44,795 bases of DNA. Source: JAWPMV01 sp038527215 (lineage in GTDB: Bacteria; Bacteroidota; Bacteroidia; J057). The notes under the pieces are model-generated. The model was not told the origin of the DNA. It did no database searches and was given only the letters and a program-made list of their open reading frames with translations. The stretch lies in assembly GCA_038527215.1 (NCBI GenBank), contig JBCBGC010000060.1:1-44795 (forward strand), given 5' to 3'. Positions 1 to 8,867 of this stretch are shown one piece after another. The translations under genes and the position numbers were made by a program. Every line of letters begins with the position of its first letter. The stretch's first letter is position 1.

Positions 1-2811
1 TTTGCCCGACTGTATCGCAACGTACAGGGCTTGCAGTTCGAAGTGCGACAGCCAGAAACTCAGGCCCGGATCAGTGGAGCCGTAGCCAAGGGAAAATTTC
101 ATACCAATACCCTGGCCGGACAGGAAGGGATTTCCGGTCCCTATCGGTTGACGGGAAAAAATGGGGAGCGCTTTTTCATCGTGCTGGCGGGCCGTGAGCG
201 GGTCTACCTGAACGGAAAGCTGATGCAAAGGGGAGAAAACCTGGACTATGTCATAGATTATAATACAGCCGAAATTACCTTTACCGCCCGGCATGTGATC
301 ACCAATATCACCCGGATTGTGGTGGACTTTGAATACAATGACCGCTATTTCACCCGTTCCCTGGTGGTGGCAGATCTTTCCCAGTCTTTTTGGGACGACC
401 GTCTTCGGCTGAAATTTGCCTACTCACGGGATGCCGACAATCCCAATGCCCCCTTTGATGATGCAGAAGCCTTCGAACAAGCGCGGGACAGCCTGAGCCG
501 GATTGGGGATTTGCAAGGGCTGGCCACTACCTCGGGCGTGAGTCAGTTAGGCTATGATGCAGACCTGCCCCGCTACGAGCAGCGCGACACCCTGATCAAT
601 GGGCAGACCATCACCTACTATGTCTATTCCAAGGACAGCCTTAGAGCTATTTATGGGGTGGTCTTCACCTTTGTTGGGCAGGGCATGGGATCCTATGTGC
701 AAAGTCGGGCCGGCATCAATGACAATGTATTTGAGTGGGTGGCGCCGGATATTAGCGGAAGTCTTACCGGAGATTTTGCACCTGTACGCACCTGGGTATT
801 GCCACAGTTGCTTCAAGTAGCAGAGCTGTCGGCCCAATTGAAGATCAGTGATAAATGGAAGATCACCCATGAAACCGCGGTAAGTTCGGAGGACCAAAAC
901 CGGCTTTCGCCCGTGGGAGATGGGGACAATGAAGATATCGCCACCCGTACGGCTTTGTCTTTTGAGCAAGTGAAGTTGGGGGATTCGCTTTCGCTGGCGG
1001 GGAGTATGAGCCATCAGTTTATCGGGCAGAAGTACCAAAACCTGGATCGATTATACCAGGCAGAATACGACCGAATCTGGAATCTGCCGCAGACGGAAGA
1101 GCGATTAGATGAGCAAATCCTTCAGGGTAACTGGCAACTGGAGCGGAGCAGGCTGTGGCGGATGCGCGTGGAAACCGGTCTGCGGCAAACCGGGCCCGGT
1201 CGCACGGCCAACCGACAGGTGCTAAGTCTGGATTCCTACATCCCGCGATTTCTGCAAGGCACCTATACCCTTACTCGCATTGAAAACCAGGATGATACCC
1301 TGGGGAGAAAAGCCAACTGGCTGAGGCAGGAAGGGGATCTGTTTCTCCCTTTGGGCAAAAAGCTGCGGCTGGGCAATGTCCTGTGGATGGAACAAAAAGA
1401 GGAAGAAAAGGCGGGCCAGAGGGTTGACGGAACGCTGGCCTTTTATGACCTGAAGCCCTATCTCCGCACCGTCAATACCAAAAGCTGGGAAATGGACCTC
1501 TCCTGGAATATCCGGCGGGACCGGGCGTATCTGGAGGGGGCTATGCGCGACAAATCCCTGGCTCAGACCTATTACCTGCGCACGGCTTTACGACCCAATC
1601 GTGCCATTTCCTTCCAGCAGATCACGGCCTATCGGTTGCTTAATGTACGAGATACGCTTTTTTATCAGACCGGCTTACAAGATTCCCGGGTGCTCAATAC
1701 CAAATGGGAGGGGCGGATCAAGCCCCGGAATCGCCTCGTCCAGGCCAATGCCGTTTATGAGGTAAGCTCAGAGCAGGTCGCCCAGCGAGAAATTCGCTAT
1801 ATCCAGGTCAATCCTGGTCAGGGCCAGTATGTCTGGCTGGATTCACTTTTTAATCAGGATGGGATTCAGGATATAGAAGAGTTTCAGCTTGCCACCAATC
1901 CTCTGGTGGCAGATTTTATTCGGGTGGAAGTGCCTACTCGTGAGTTGTTTCCTTCCAGCCGCCTCAGCCTTACCGCCAATATGACCTGGAATTTCCGCCA
2001 GGTGATTGAGGCCCGGCAGGGAAGCTTAAAAGAGTGGCTCCAGCGGACCCGCCTGGTGACCTATCTGCAAATCCGCCAAAATAAGGTGCGGGACCAGAGC
2101 CTGGGAGGCTATTTTCTCAATGTGGTGGACCCTTTTTCGGATTCGACCTTGCTGGATGCTGCCTATCGCTTCCGGCAGGACCTGACTTTTTTCCAAAACA
2201 GCCCGGTCGGGGATATCCGTTTTTCTTACCTCGACAATCAGGTAAAACTCTTTCTTAGCACCGGAGATGAATTCCGGCGTCTACGCTTTGGGCGCTCTAC
2301 TTTTCGGCTCAATCTTTCCGAAAAACGGAGCCTGGAATGGGAAAACCGGATAGGCGAAAAAACTACGCTGGCACCCGCTTTCCCCAGTAGGAACCTGGAT
2401 ATCTGGTATTGGGAAAGTTTCCCGCGCTTCAATGCGCAGTTTAGCCGCAAGGCCCGCTTATCGGTCGGCTATACCTATAAACTCAAACGCAATGAAGGAG
2501 ATGCCCCGGAAAACATGGCGCAGGTCCATATGCACAAAGCCATCGTAGATGCCAAACTCAATTTAAAGGGAAGAAATAACATTTGGACAAAATTAGAATT
2601 GGTAAGTTTGCAACAAACGGGTGATCCTGGCTTCTCTGCTACCTACGAGTTGCGGGAAGGGCTGGAACCCGGGATGAATGCCATCTGGCAGGTCTTTGCG
2701 ACCTATTTCATCCTGGACAACCTTGAGCTAAGTCTTACATATGACGGTAGGGCTTCTCAGAAGAACCCGGTTATACATACGGGACGTGTCCAAATCAGGG
2801 CGCTGTTCTGA
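1..2811 (+). CDS. Large outer-membrane beta-barrel protein, 5' end missing
   Basis: The frame is open from the first base of the window, so the gene begins upstream; 936 residues of its C-terminal part are visible. An early segment (about residues 55-125) has the pattern 'ERVYLNGKLMQRGENLDYVI' followed by 'TAEITFTARHVI', a small beta domain seen in large surface proteins of Bacteroidota and Chlorobi. The rest is hundreds of residues of alternating polar and hydrophobic residues, rich in R, Y, W and L, as in long transmembrane beta strands. The chain ends in 'VQIRALF'; a terminal Phe fits the BAM-recognised beta-signal of outer-membrane proteins. No TonB plug or enzyme motif is visible. I infer an outer-membrane protein of unknown function; the family name is not known to me. 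Confidence 0.75.
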   Translation, partial: FARLYRNVQGLQFEVRQPETQARISGAVAKGKFHTNTLAGQEGISGPYRLTGKNGERFFIVLAGRERVYLNGKLMQRGENLDYVIDYNTAEITFTARHVITNITRIVVDFEYNDRYFTRSLVVADLSQSFWDDRLRLKFAYSRDADNPNAPFDDAEAFEQARDSLSRIGDLQGLATTSGVSQLGYDADLPRYEQRDTLINGQTITYYVYSKDSLRAIYGVVFTFVGQGMGSYVQSRAGINDNVFEWVAPDISGSLTGDFAPVRTWVLPQLLQVAELSAQLKISDKWKITHETAVSSEDQNRLSPVGDGDNEDIATRTALSFEQVKLGDSLSLAGSMSHQFIGQKYQNLDRLYQAEYDRIWNLPQTEERLDEQILQGNWQLERSRLWRMRVETGLRQTGPGRTANRQVLSLDSYIPRFLQGTYTLTRIENQDDTLGRKANWLRQEGDLFLPLGKKLRLGNVLWMEQKEEEKAGQRVDGTLAFYDLKPYLRTVNTKSWEMDLSWNIRRDRAYLEGAMRDKSLAQTYYLRTALRPNRAISFQQITAYRLLNVRDTLFYQTGLQDSRVLNTKWEGRIKPRNRLVQANAVYEVSSEQVAQREIRYIQVNPGQGQYVWLDSLFNQDGIQDIEEFQLATNPLVADFIRVEVPTRELFPSSRLSLTANMTWNFRQVIEARQGSLKEWLQRTRLVTYLQIRQNKVRDQSLGGYFLNVVDPFSDSTLLDAAYRFRQDLTFFQNSPVGDIRFSYLDNQVKLFLSTGDEFRRLRFGRSTFRLNLSEKRSLEWENRIGEKTTLAPAFPSRNLDIWYWESFPRFNAQFSRKARLSVGYTYKLKRNEGDAPENMAQVHMHKAIVDAKLNLKGRNNIWTKLELVSLQQTGDPGFSATYELREGLEPGMNAIWQVFATYFILDNLELSLTYDGRASQKNPVIHTGRVQIRALF

Positions 2812-2819
2812 GGTAGGGA

Positions 2820-2844
2820 AATCAGCCTTCTGATTGTATATTTG
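2820..2844 (+). promoter_or_regulatory. Small hairpin followed by a TAnnTTTG box
   Basis: A 6-bp hairpin (AATCAG, loop CCTT, CTGATT) just after the outer-membrane protein stop is followed at 2837-2844 by TATATTTG, an exact match to the Bacteroidota -7 consensus. No good TTTG lies 19-20 bases upstream. It could start a transcript with a 160-base leader for the polysaccharide genes. A second, weaker box (TAGTTTTA, 2986-2993) lies much closer to that start codon, so assignment is uncertain. Confidence 0.3.
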
Positions 2845-3009
2845 ACGGAAACGCCCTGCCTTCGTTCTCTTTACATTTACCAAGCCATTTACCTCCAGTC
2901 TCACGCCTGCCCATTTGCTGTCAAGTATAGATGGAAATCTAACTTCATGCACGGATGGTCAATTTTTCTGACTGGTCGAATCTGTTAGTTTTAAGGAAAA
3001 CAAACCCAT

Positions 3010-4176
3010 ATGAAGACCGTGCTTTTCCTGCTGGGAACCGTCGGATTTTCCTATCTTCTGAACCGCATTTTATTAAAATTCTCCTACAACTTCGGCGTGC
3101 AAAGCCGACAAGATCAGAAGGATCTGGTGCGTTGGAGCAGTACCACTAAACCTACCACAGGCGGAATTTCATTCTATATGACCTTCCTGGTTGGGGTGGT
3201 TGTACTGATGACGGTGCGTCCCTTTGTGGCCCCTTTCGCGGGACAAATGACGGCTTTGTTTCTTTCGGCAACCCTGGCCTTTCTGGTAGGCTTTGCCGAT
3301 GACGCCTATGGTACCCATCCTGGCCTGAAGTTCCTCGGTCAGATCGGTTGTGGAGCGATCCTGATTTTTTATGGGGTCCATATTTCCTTTTTCTCTCTTT
3401 GGATGGCGGAATTGTGGTGGCTCGATTACGGCCTGACCATCTTTTGGGTAGTGGGCATGATGAATAGTTTGAATATGCTGGACAATATGGATGGGGTAAC
3501 CACCTCCATTGCGACGACCATTTTGGTGGTGAGCATGGCCATGTTGATCACCATCGCAGAGGGCGTACCCAGCATGTTTTATGTCATGATCGCAATTTTG
3601 GGTGGATTCGTGGGCTTTTTGTTCTGGAACTGGAAGCCTGCCAAAATATATATGGGAGATACCGGCAGCATGTTCATTGGCATGGTGGTGGCCTTCATGG
3701 GCATTATTTATTTCTGGAATACCAAAAGCAGCCCCGATAATATTTCTCACGTTCGTCGTGCGTTGATCCCCCTCATGGTCTTTTTGGTCCCCATTATGGA
3801 TACCACTTTTGTTACCATCGCCAGAATTTCGCGGGGCAGCTCTCCTTTCGTCGGGGGGAAAGATCACCTGACCCATAACCTCGCCCGGGTAGGCATTCCC
3901 GAACCCTGGGTACCTTTGACGCTCGGTATGGTCTCCTTGATCTCCGGATTCCTGGCCATTTTCGCTTTCCGATTGATCCCTGAGTGGACCTCCTTTTATT
4001 CCATTTTATTTGGCATTTATCCGGTCTCTGTTTTTGCCCTCTTTACAGTCTTGTATCGTCGGGGCACCCGGATTGGTAAAATGAAGGACCTCATACAGCA
4101 AAGGGAGCAAATGAGAGAGGAAAGGGCCAGTAGAGATGCGCGTGAAAGAGAGGTTTTGCAGGCGCAGGCCAATTGA
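3010..4176 (+). CDS. Polyprenyl-phosphate sugar-1-phosphate transferase, WecA/MraY family
   Basis: A 388-residue integral membrane enzyme with about ten to eleven hydrophobic segments. Family motifs are intact: the Asp pair in 'FADDAYG' (D97-D98), 'SLNMLDNMDGV' (N155, D158, D161; the usual form is N-x-x-D-G-x-D-G), and 'YMGDTGSMFIG' (D217). Members move a hexosamine-1-phosphate from a UDP-sugar to undecaprenyl phosphate at the cytoplasmic face, the first lipid-linked step of O-antigen, enterobacterial common antigen or teichoic acid synthesis. The coupled glycosyltransferase downstream argues for surface polysaccharide rather than peptidoglycan, so WecA-like is preferred to MraY. The tail (about the last 35 residues) is highly charged and probably cytoplasmic. 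The substrate sugar cannot be told from the sequence. Confidence 0.9.
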   Translation: MKTVLFLLGTVGFSYLLNRILLKFSYNFGVQSRQDQKDLVRWSSTTKPTTGGISFYMTFLVGVVVLMTVRPFVAPFAGQMTALFLSATLAFLVGFADDAYGTHPGLKFLGQIGCGAILIFYGVHISFFSLWMAELWWLDYGLTIFWVVGMMNSLNMLDNMDGVTTSIATTILVVSMAMLITIAEGVPSMFYVMIAILGGFVGFLFWNWKPAKIYMGDTGSMFIGMVVAFMGIIYFWNTKSSPDNISHVRRALIPLMVFLVPIMDTTFVTIARISRGSSPFVGGKDHLTHNLARVGIPEPWVPLTLGMVSLISGFLAIFAFRLIPEWTSFYSILFGIYPVSVFALFTVLYRRGTRIGKMKDLIQQREQMREERASRDAREREVLQAQAN

Positions 4177-5360
4177 TGCGGCTGCTCTATCTGCAACAGA
4201 TGCTCATCCTTCCCGGTCAGGCTGGCAATGGCCGTAGCTGGGACCTGGTCCAGCGATGGACTGCTCTGGGCCATCACATCACCATCGTTACTTCAGCCAG
4301 TTGTTTGCCGCCAGATCATCCCTGGCGCAGAGAATCCTTTCCCTTGCACAAAACCAAGGATGGGGTAGGGCTGATCATTTTTGCAGGAGATTACCAACAC
4401 CAATATTCTTTTCCCAGACGGGTCTGGGCCTTCTGGCGCTTCTATCGCCAGCTTTGGCGATACAGGAAGCGATTTCCCTCAATCGACACCATCCTGGCCT
4501 ATTCTGCCCCCCTCAGCGTGATTTGGGCTGGTAAAAGGCTGGCAGAATACCTGGGCAAGCCCCTCTTCCTCGAATTGGGGGATGTGTGGCCGGAAGTACC
4601 CATAGGCATGGGCCTGATTCGACCCGGCTGGTTGCGGAATTGGTTGCACCGCAAAACTGATGCAGTCTATCGCCGTGCCTCAGGTATTTTTCCCTTCTCC
4701 GACGACATGGCTCGGCAAGTCGAAGCGCGTGGGGTAGCGCCTAAGCAAATATATGTTTCCTATAATGGGGTAGATCCAGCCCGTTTTCCTAGGCATGCGA
4801 AGACCCCAACCCGCAAGCTGATCTATACCGGAACCTTTGGCCTGGCCAATGGGCTGAGCCAATTGATCGAAGCCCTGGCTTGGGTGCGAGATACCTATGG
4901 ACAGGAAATAAGCTGTGATTTGGTAGGCAGCGGTAATGAAGAAGCGCTACTGAAAGCCTTGGCCCAGGAAAAGCAGCTGCAGCAGCTTAAGTTTTTACCT
5001 GCGGTGTCAAAAGAGGCGATTCCCGCGCATTTGGCAGGGGCTCAGATTGGCATTTCCTGCTTCGCTCCTTTTCCGGTCCTGCAAACCAACAGTGCCACCA
5101 AATTCTACGAATACCTGGCCGCCGGTCTGCCGGTGATCCTGAATTATGGAGGCTGGCAGGCAGGCTATCTGCGTAGTCATGACTGTGGGCTGGCGGTCCC
5201 CCAGGGGGATATACAGGCTTTCGGGCAGGCCATTTATGAGCTGAGCCAGGATGAGCGGCGCTGCGCTGAGATGGGCACAAGGGCTCGACAGTTGGCGCTG
5301 GCGCATTTTGACCGACAGAAACTAGCCGCGGAAATGATGGACAAGATGAAGGTAAATTAG
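4176..5360 (+). CDS. Glycosyltransferase family 4 (GT-B fold)
   Basis: 394 residues. The ATG overlaps the stop codon of the upstream transferase in TGATG, so translation is probably coupled. The N-terminal Rossmann half starts 'MRLLYLQQMLILPGQAGNG', typical of WbuB-like GT4 enzymes; the C-terminal half contains 'KLIYTGTFGLANGLSQLIEA' and the nucleotide-sugar binding helix 'FYEYLAAGLPVI' with its conserved Glu. It most likely adds the second sugar to the lipid-linked sugar made by its neighbour. No signal peptide or membrane span is evident, so it is probably a peripheral cytoplasmic enzyme. Donor and acceptor are unknown. Confidence 0.88.
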   Translation: MRLLYLQQMLILPGQAGNGRSWDLVQRWTALGHHITIVTSASCLPPDHPWRRESFPLHKTKDGVGLIIFAGDYQHQYSFPRRVWAFWRFYRQLWRYRKRFPSIDTILAYSAPLSVIWAGKRLAEYLGKPLFLELGDVWPEVPIGMGLIRPGWLRNWLHRKTDAVYRRASGIFPFSDDMARQVEARGVAPKQIYVSYNGVDPARFPRHAKTPTRKLIYTGTFGLANGLSQLIEALAWVRDTYGQEISCDLVGSGNEEALLKALAQEKQLQQLKFLPAVSKEAIPAHLAGAQIGISCFAPFPVLQTNSATKFYEYLAAGLPVILNYGGWQAGYLRSHDCGLAVPQGDIQAFGQAIYELSQDERRCAEMGTRARQLALAHFDRQKLAAEMMDKMKVN

Positions 5361-5362
5361 GC

Positions 5363-6649
5363 CTACTCTTCTTCTTCGGCCAGGTAGGCCGAGGGCATCC
5401 ACAAATGCTTGGGAATGATGCGGAGGAGAATGGGCAGGGTCAGAAAACTCCCTGGAAGCAGCAGAAAAGCAAAAGCCGGGATGGCTTTCAAGACATCTAC
5501 CAGTTGGGTTCGCATTTTTTCCATTTCTGCCGGACTTAATTCCTCAATGGAATATCTACGGAGGAGGCCTACCAGCTCTTTACTCTGCTGAATCTCAACT
5601 TCAATGAGCCGCTGATTGCTTTTCACCATGCGGCGCATCCGTCTTAGGAACTGATCACTGACCATGCGATACTCCTGCCCCTTTTGGAGAAAATGCACCT
5701 GATCATAATACTGCATGATGAATTGCTGGACGGCCTGCATGCTGTCTGCGAGGTCGTGGTCCTGTAAATCAAGTTGGTGCGAAAGTTTGCGCAGGAAGAT
5801 TTTCTCCTTTTCGCTGATTTTTTTGTTAGCCCAGGTAGTCATGATGGCCAACTCCAGGAAATATTTTTTCAAGGCCCGGTTTTCCAGGCTTTCCCATCCC
5901 AGATCCTCCAGCTTGATGCCCTTGCGAAAAGCTACTTCCGCCTTTTTTCTCATGGCAGAAGGAAGGTTGGAAGACTGAAGGAAAAAGCGGAAAATGGTTT
6001 TCTCCTCTGGGTGGACAGGTTGGTCCGCGTGGGCAGCGGCAGCAATCAGCATCACGATTTCAAAACGGAGATCTGCCCGGCGCTTGAGCATGTCTTCGTG
6101 CGCCCAGTCGGCTTTTTCTTCCATCCAGGACACAAAAAAGATGAGGTCGTAGAAAAGGAGGCTGTTATGGAAAAAATTACTCCAGAAGGTGCGCCAGTCA
6201 TAACGGAGCAGGACCCTGCGATCCAGGGCATATTCCAATTGATCTAATTTTTCTTTTCGGCGTCCGAAAGGGGTTTTTTCCGGACGGGAGATGAGGACCG
6301 GATGCTGGGCATAAAAATCCCGCACATCTGCCAGGACTTTGGGGACGGATTTATTGAGTTCTTCGGAAGGATGATGATAAAAGTAGAGACCGACAAAAAG
6401 GAATGCCTCAGCGAAGAGGACCTTGATTTTTTCTTTCTCACTCCACTCATCCTGTTTGCGATGGGCTTCATTGATGGCCTGGACGGCCAGGCCGTACATC
6501 AAGCCTGTGGGCTGCAAGACCTCATACAGGAACGCGTAAGGGTCATCCTCTTCGTTGAAGCGGGTGGGCCAGGATTCGGGCCTTTCGCGTAACTGTTTGC
6601 GGAGGAAGCTAACGTACTTTTTTAGCCACCCTCTCTCGCCAGGGTTCAT
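5363..6649 (-). CDS. TerB-like / LETM1-like domain protein
   Basis: 428 residues from the ATG at 6649; an in-frame TTG at 6664 lies inside the upstream terminator hairpin and is unlikely. The middle (about residues 195-310) has two helical blocks, 'IVMLIAAAAHADQPVHPEEK' and 'ELAIMTTWANKKISEKEKIF', the acidic-helix pattern of TerB-like domains. The C-terminus 'AIPAFAFLLLPGSFLTLPIL' followed by 'RIIPKHLWMPSA' matches the LETM1 ribosome-binding-domain signature (F-x-L-L-P-G ... P-x-L-P-S-A/T-Y). LETM1 proteins are mitochondrial inner-membrane ion-homeostasis factors; bacterial relatives are uncharacterised. The hydrophobic C-terminal segment may be membrane associated. It ends 2 bases from the convergent glycosyltransferase stop, with no visible terminator between them. 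Function unknown. Confidence 0.8.
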   Translation of the reverse strand: MNPGERGWLKKYVSFLRKQLRERPESWPTRFNEEDDPYAFLYEVLQPTGLMYGLAVQAINEAHRKQDEWSEKEKIKVLFAEAFLFVGLYFYHHPSEELNKSVPKVLADVRDFYAQHPVLISRPEKTPFGRRKEKLDQLEYALDRRVLLRYDWRTFWSNFFHNSLLFYDLIFFVSWMEEKADWAHEDMLKRRADLRFEIVMLIAAAAHADQPVHPEEKTIFRFFLQSSNLPSAMRKKAEVAFRKGIKLEDLGWESLENRALKKYFLELAIMTTWANKKISEKEKIFLRKLSHQLDLQDHDLADSMQAVQQFIMQYYDQVHFLQKGQEYRMVSDQFLRRMRRMVKSNQRLIEVEIQQSKELVGLLRRYSIEELSPAEMEKMRTQLVDVLKAIPAFAFLLLPGSFLTLPILLRIIPKHLWMPSAYLAEEEE

Positions 6650-6663
6650 GTAAATGGGATTCA

Positions 6664-6694
6664 AAAAAACCTCTTCGCAAAGAAGAGGTTTTTT
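6664..6694 (-). terminator. Rho-independent terminator of the glycine-zipper gene
   Basis: Inverted repeat with 13-bp arms (AAAAAACCTCTTC / GAAGAGGTTTTTT) and a 5-base loop. Read on the minus strand it ends in a run of six T, 12 bases after the stop of the glycine-zipper gene. It sits only 14 bases before the ATG of the next minus-strand gene, so that gene is either read through or has its promoter in or very near this hairpin. Confidence 0.9.
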
Positions 6695-6706
6695 GGGGAT
6701 ATTTTA

Positions 6707-7414
6707 TTACTCCGTCGGCTTTTCTTCTTCACCGGGCGGCGTTTCTTCTTTTGTTTCTTCAGGAAACCAGGTTTCGCCCAGGGATTTACCCATGGCAGCG
6801 CCTCCTGCGGCACCTAGCATACCCATCATGCTCCCTACCAGGAAGCCTGCTCCTGTACCCAATCCAGGTACGACCGAGCCTATCATGGCGCCAATGGCGG
6901 CTCCTCCGATAGCGCCTCCGGTACCGCCTACATTTTCTGAAGTTTTGACTTTGTATCCAGCATCCGTCAGGGCTCCCTGGCTCCATTGGTAGGTAGCCGT
7001 GCCCTGGTCCACGATGCCAAAGCAGATCGAGGTCATGGCGCCTCCGCGGACAAATCGCTTGAGGCTGTCTGAGCCCATCCGTTTAGCCACCGCTTTGGCC
7101 CCTTCTTTCAGGCCCATCGCCAATACGGTCTTGGCCCCGGTGGTAACGGCGGCCTGAGAACCTTTGGTGACGATGCGGTAGGTATATTGTTTTTGGTCTA
7201 TGTTTCCGTTTTGGTATTCTTCAAGGCTTCTGGCGCCTTCTCTAATCATGCCATTGAGGCCCCCCATGATTGCGTTGGTCGCAGCGGCCAGTCCAATCTC
7301 CATAGGTGCAGGAAGCTCCGGCAATTCGGGGGGATTATCTTCCCCCTCCCAGGCGATAGGAATTTGAATGGCTTTGGGAAACTGCGGACTCCTTGCAAAC
7401 TCTTTTTTCTCCAT
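6707..7414 (-). CDS. Glycine-zipper membrane-associated protein, unknown function
   Basis: 235 residues from ATG 7414 (MEKKEF...); an upstream in-frame start would add 13 residues but crosses a likely promoter region. The first half is soluble and mixed. Residues about 165-215 form a Gly/Ala-rich run ('GGTGGAIGGAAIGAMIG', then 'GLGTGAGFLVGSMMGMLG') of the glycine-zipper type that packs helices in membranes. The tail is Glu/Pro/Thr rich and charged. Glycine zippers occur in outer-membrane lipoproteins, toxins and phage or colicin-like proteins; there is no signal peptide or lipobox here. Not recognised beyond the zipper. A strong terminator follows, so it is probably monocistronic. Confidence 0.7.
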   Translation of the reverse strand: MEKKEFARSPQFPKAIQIPIAWEGEDNPPELPELPAPMEIGLAAATNAIMGGLNGMIREGARSLEEYQNGNIDQKQYTYRIVTKGSQAAVTTGAKTVLAMGLKEGAKAVAKRMGSDSLKRFVRGGAMTSICFGIVDQGTATYQWSQGALTDAGYKVKTSENVGGTGGAIGGAAIGAMIGSVVPGLGTGAGFLVGSMMGMLGAAGGAAMGKSLGETWFPEETKEETPPGEEEKPTE

Positions 7415-7606
7415 ATCTTCTCGCTGTTTTACCGTGTATACGAATATAAGCATTCTGGGTTAGTTTTCTTAATGAATTACGCGGTGAAGCAACATCGCCT
7501 GATCAGTTGCGAAAATCTGTTCTTTCTGGCCTGCTTGTTGGGTATGGAGGGTAATATTCGGCTTTGGAAATTAGTTTACTGAAGTAGAAACTTAGTTGAT
7601 AAAATC

Positions 7607-8008
7607 ATGAAACGAATTATTTCGACCTCCTTCGTGCTCATGTGCTTGCTCGCCCTTTCCTCCCCCCTCATGGCTCAATCTTCAGCCGCCCAGGTGAAAC
7701 AAGCACTGGATGAGGCCTTTGAGACGCATCTACAAAAGGTCTATCCTACCAAAGGCTGCGCCTGTAATGACTGTGCGCATTCTTATCGCAACAAAATGAC
7801 CATCACCAAGAACCAGACCGTGGGCAAAACCCTGCGCCTCTGGGGAAAAGCCGGGGTGTATTACCGCAATGCCCGGATGGGAGGAGATGGAGCCGTAGAA
7901 TTCTACGCGGAAGCGGTGAAAAGGAATGGAGAAGTGGTGATCACTAAATTGCGCTGGCGCAAGGATCGCTGCATGCAGTTCAAATACCTGATTGGTAACG
8001 CCAACTAG
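7607..8008 (+). CDS. Small secreted protein, unknown function
   Basis: 133 residues with a clear signal peptide (MKRIISTS, then a Leu-rich core, then 'SSPLMAQS'; cleavage likely after Ala-Gln near residue 24). The mature part has four Cys: 'GCACNDCAHSYRNKM' near the middle and one close to the C-terminus ('KDRCMQFKYL'). The central 'GKAGVYYRNARMGGDGAVEF' looks like beta strands. It could be a small disulphide-bonded periplasmic or extracellular domain, or bind a metal through the Cys cluster. I do not recognise the family. It stands alone between minus-strand genes and is followed by a perfect hairpin terminator. Confidence 0.75.
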   Translation: MKRIISTSFVLMCLLALSSPLMAQSSAAQVKQALDEAFETHLQKVYPTKGCACNDCAHSYRNKMTITKNQTVGKTLRLWGKAGVYYRNARMGGDGAVEFYAEAVKRNGEVVITKLRWRKDRCMQFKYLIGNAN

Positions 8009-8033
8009 GTCTGGATGGCAGCACGAGAAAAAC

Positions 8034-8063
8034 AAAGCGAAGGCGCATGCGCCTTCGCTTTTT
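8034..8063. terminator. Perfect-palindrome bidirectional terminator
   Basis: A 28-base perfect palindrome (half-site AAAGCGAAGGCGCA) lies between two convergent genes, with A residues on the left flank and T residues on the right. It can serve the secreted-protein gene on the plus strand and, less directly, the minus-strand gene that ends at 8140. Confidence 0.85.
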
Positions 8064-8139
8064 CAGTATGATTCCCTTCAAAGGGAATCTGGTGGCTGGG
8101 TTCTCAGTAGCAGGAGGTTTCTGATCCGTTGAGGACCGA

Positions 8140-8610
8140 TTAATTTGCGTGGTGCTTATTGAGGAAATGCCGGATGTTTTTCTTTTTGGCCTGGATTTTT
8201 GACTGGATGCGTTCTGCTTGCTCCGTGAGTTCGGGATTGTTCAGTTTTTTCCCTAGTCCGAGGCGTTCCTGCAGGGGTACGGTCTTGAAAAAACGATAAA
8301 AAGCATTGCGCGACTCTTCATCATCTTTTTGCTTTTCCATCGCTCCAGCGGAGCCAAGGGCGGCCACGAGTTGGAGAAAATCACCTGAATAAAAAGGGTA
8401 TAACCAGTAGTAAATTTTTCCTTCTACCTTATCCATTTCTCCTCGAATACTCTCAAGGAGGGACTCACGGGCCTGGTTAAGCTGGTCTTTGGTGATGTGG
8501 CTATGGAGGGTGCGGTCGTGCGCTTTTTCAAATTCAACCAGTCGGTTGTAGCGCTCTTCAATGCTGAGTAACAGGGGCTCAGCTTGTTGGAACATATCCC
8601 AATTTTTCAT
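8140..8610 (-). CDS. Helical hypothetical protein
   Basis: 156 residues starting at ATG 8610 (MKNWDMFQQ...). The longer open frame to 8766 adds an unlikely low-complexity leader. It is predicted largely alpha-helical, with charged heptad-like stretches ('LLLSIEERYNRLVEFEKAHD', 'ELTEQAERIQSKIQAKKK') and a Trp/Tyr-rich centre ('KIYYWLYPFYSGDFLQ'). There is no signal peptide or transmembrane segment. Not recognised. The 257 bases between it and the next upstream minus-strand gene hold no obvious second gene. Confidence 0.65.
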   Translation of the reverse strand: MKNWDMFQQAEPLLLSIEERYNRLVEFEKAHDRTLHSHITKDQLNQARESLLESIRGEMDKVEGKIYYWLYPFYSGDFLQLVAALGSAGAMEKQKDDEESRNAFYRFFKTVPLQERLGLGKKLNNPELTEQAERIQSKIQAKKKNIRHFLNKHHAN

Positions 8611-8867
8611 TTTTCGGAAACCGTTAGAATTACTGATGGATTTGGGTTGGTTTCCGGTACAGAATGTTGATCCTCTTACATCCTGCCTGAAGGGAGAAAA
8701 GGCGTACGGAGCCTCAGGGCAGAACGGGAGTGAATATTGTTTCTGATTTGAGTACAATTTATGCAAAAAATATTACATGAGTTTATTTTTGCACTGATCG
8801 GTCAATATTCTTGTATGGATGGCGCTTAGGAAGCCTCCATCCCTTGGGTACTAAAAAAAGGGGAGAA

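Noticed and set aside
3169..3876. 235-codon open frame on the minus strand, rich in His and Gln
   Set aside because: Lies opposite the membrane transferase gene, and such His-rich mirrors are expected for Met/Leu-rich membrane proteins.
6650..6664. TTG start for the TerB/LETM1-like gene
   Set aside because: It would start inside the terminator hairpin of the upstream gene; the ATG at 6649 is preferred.
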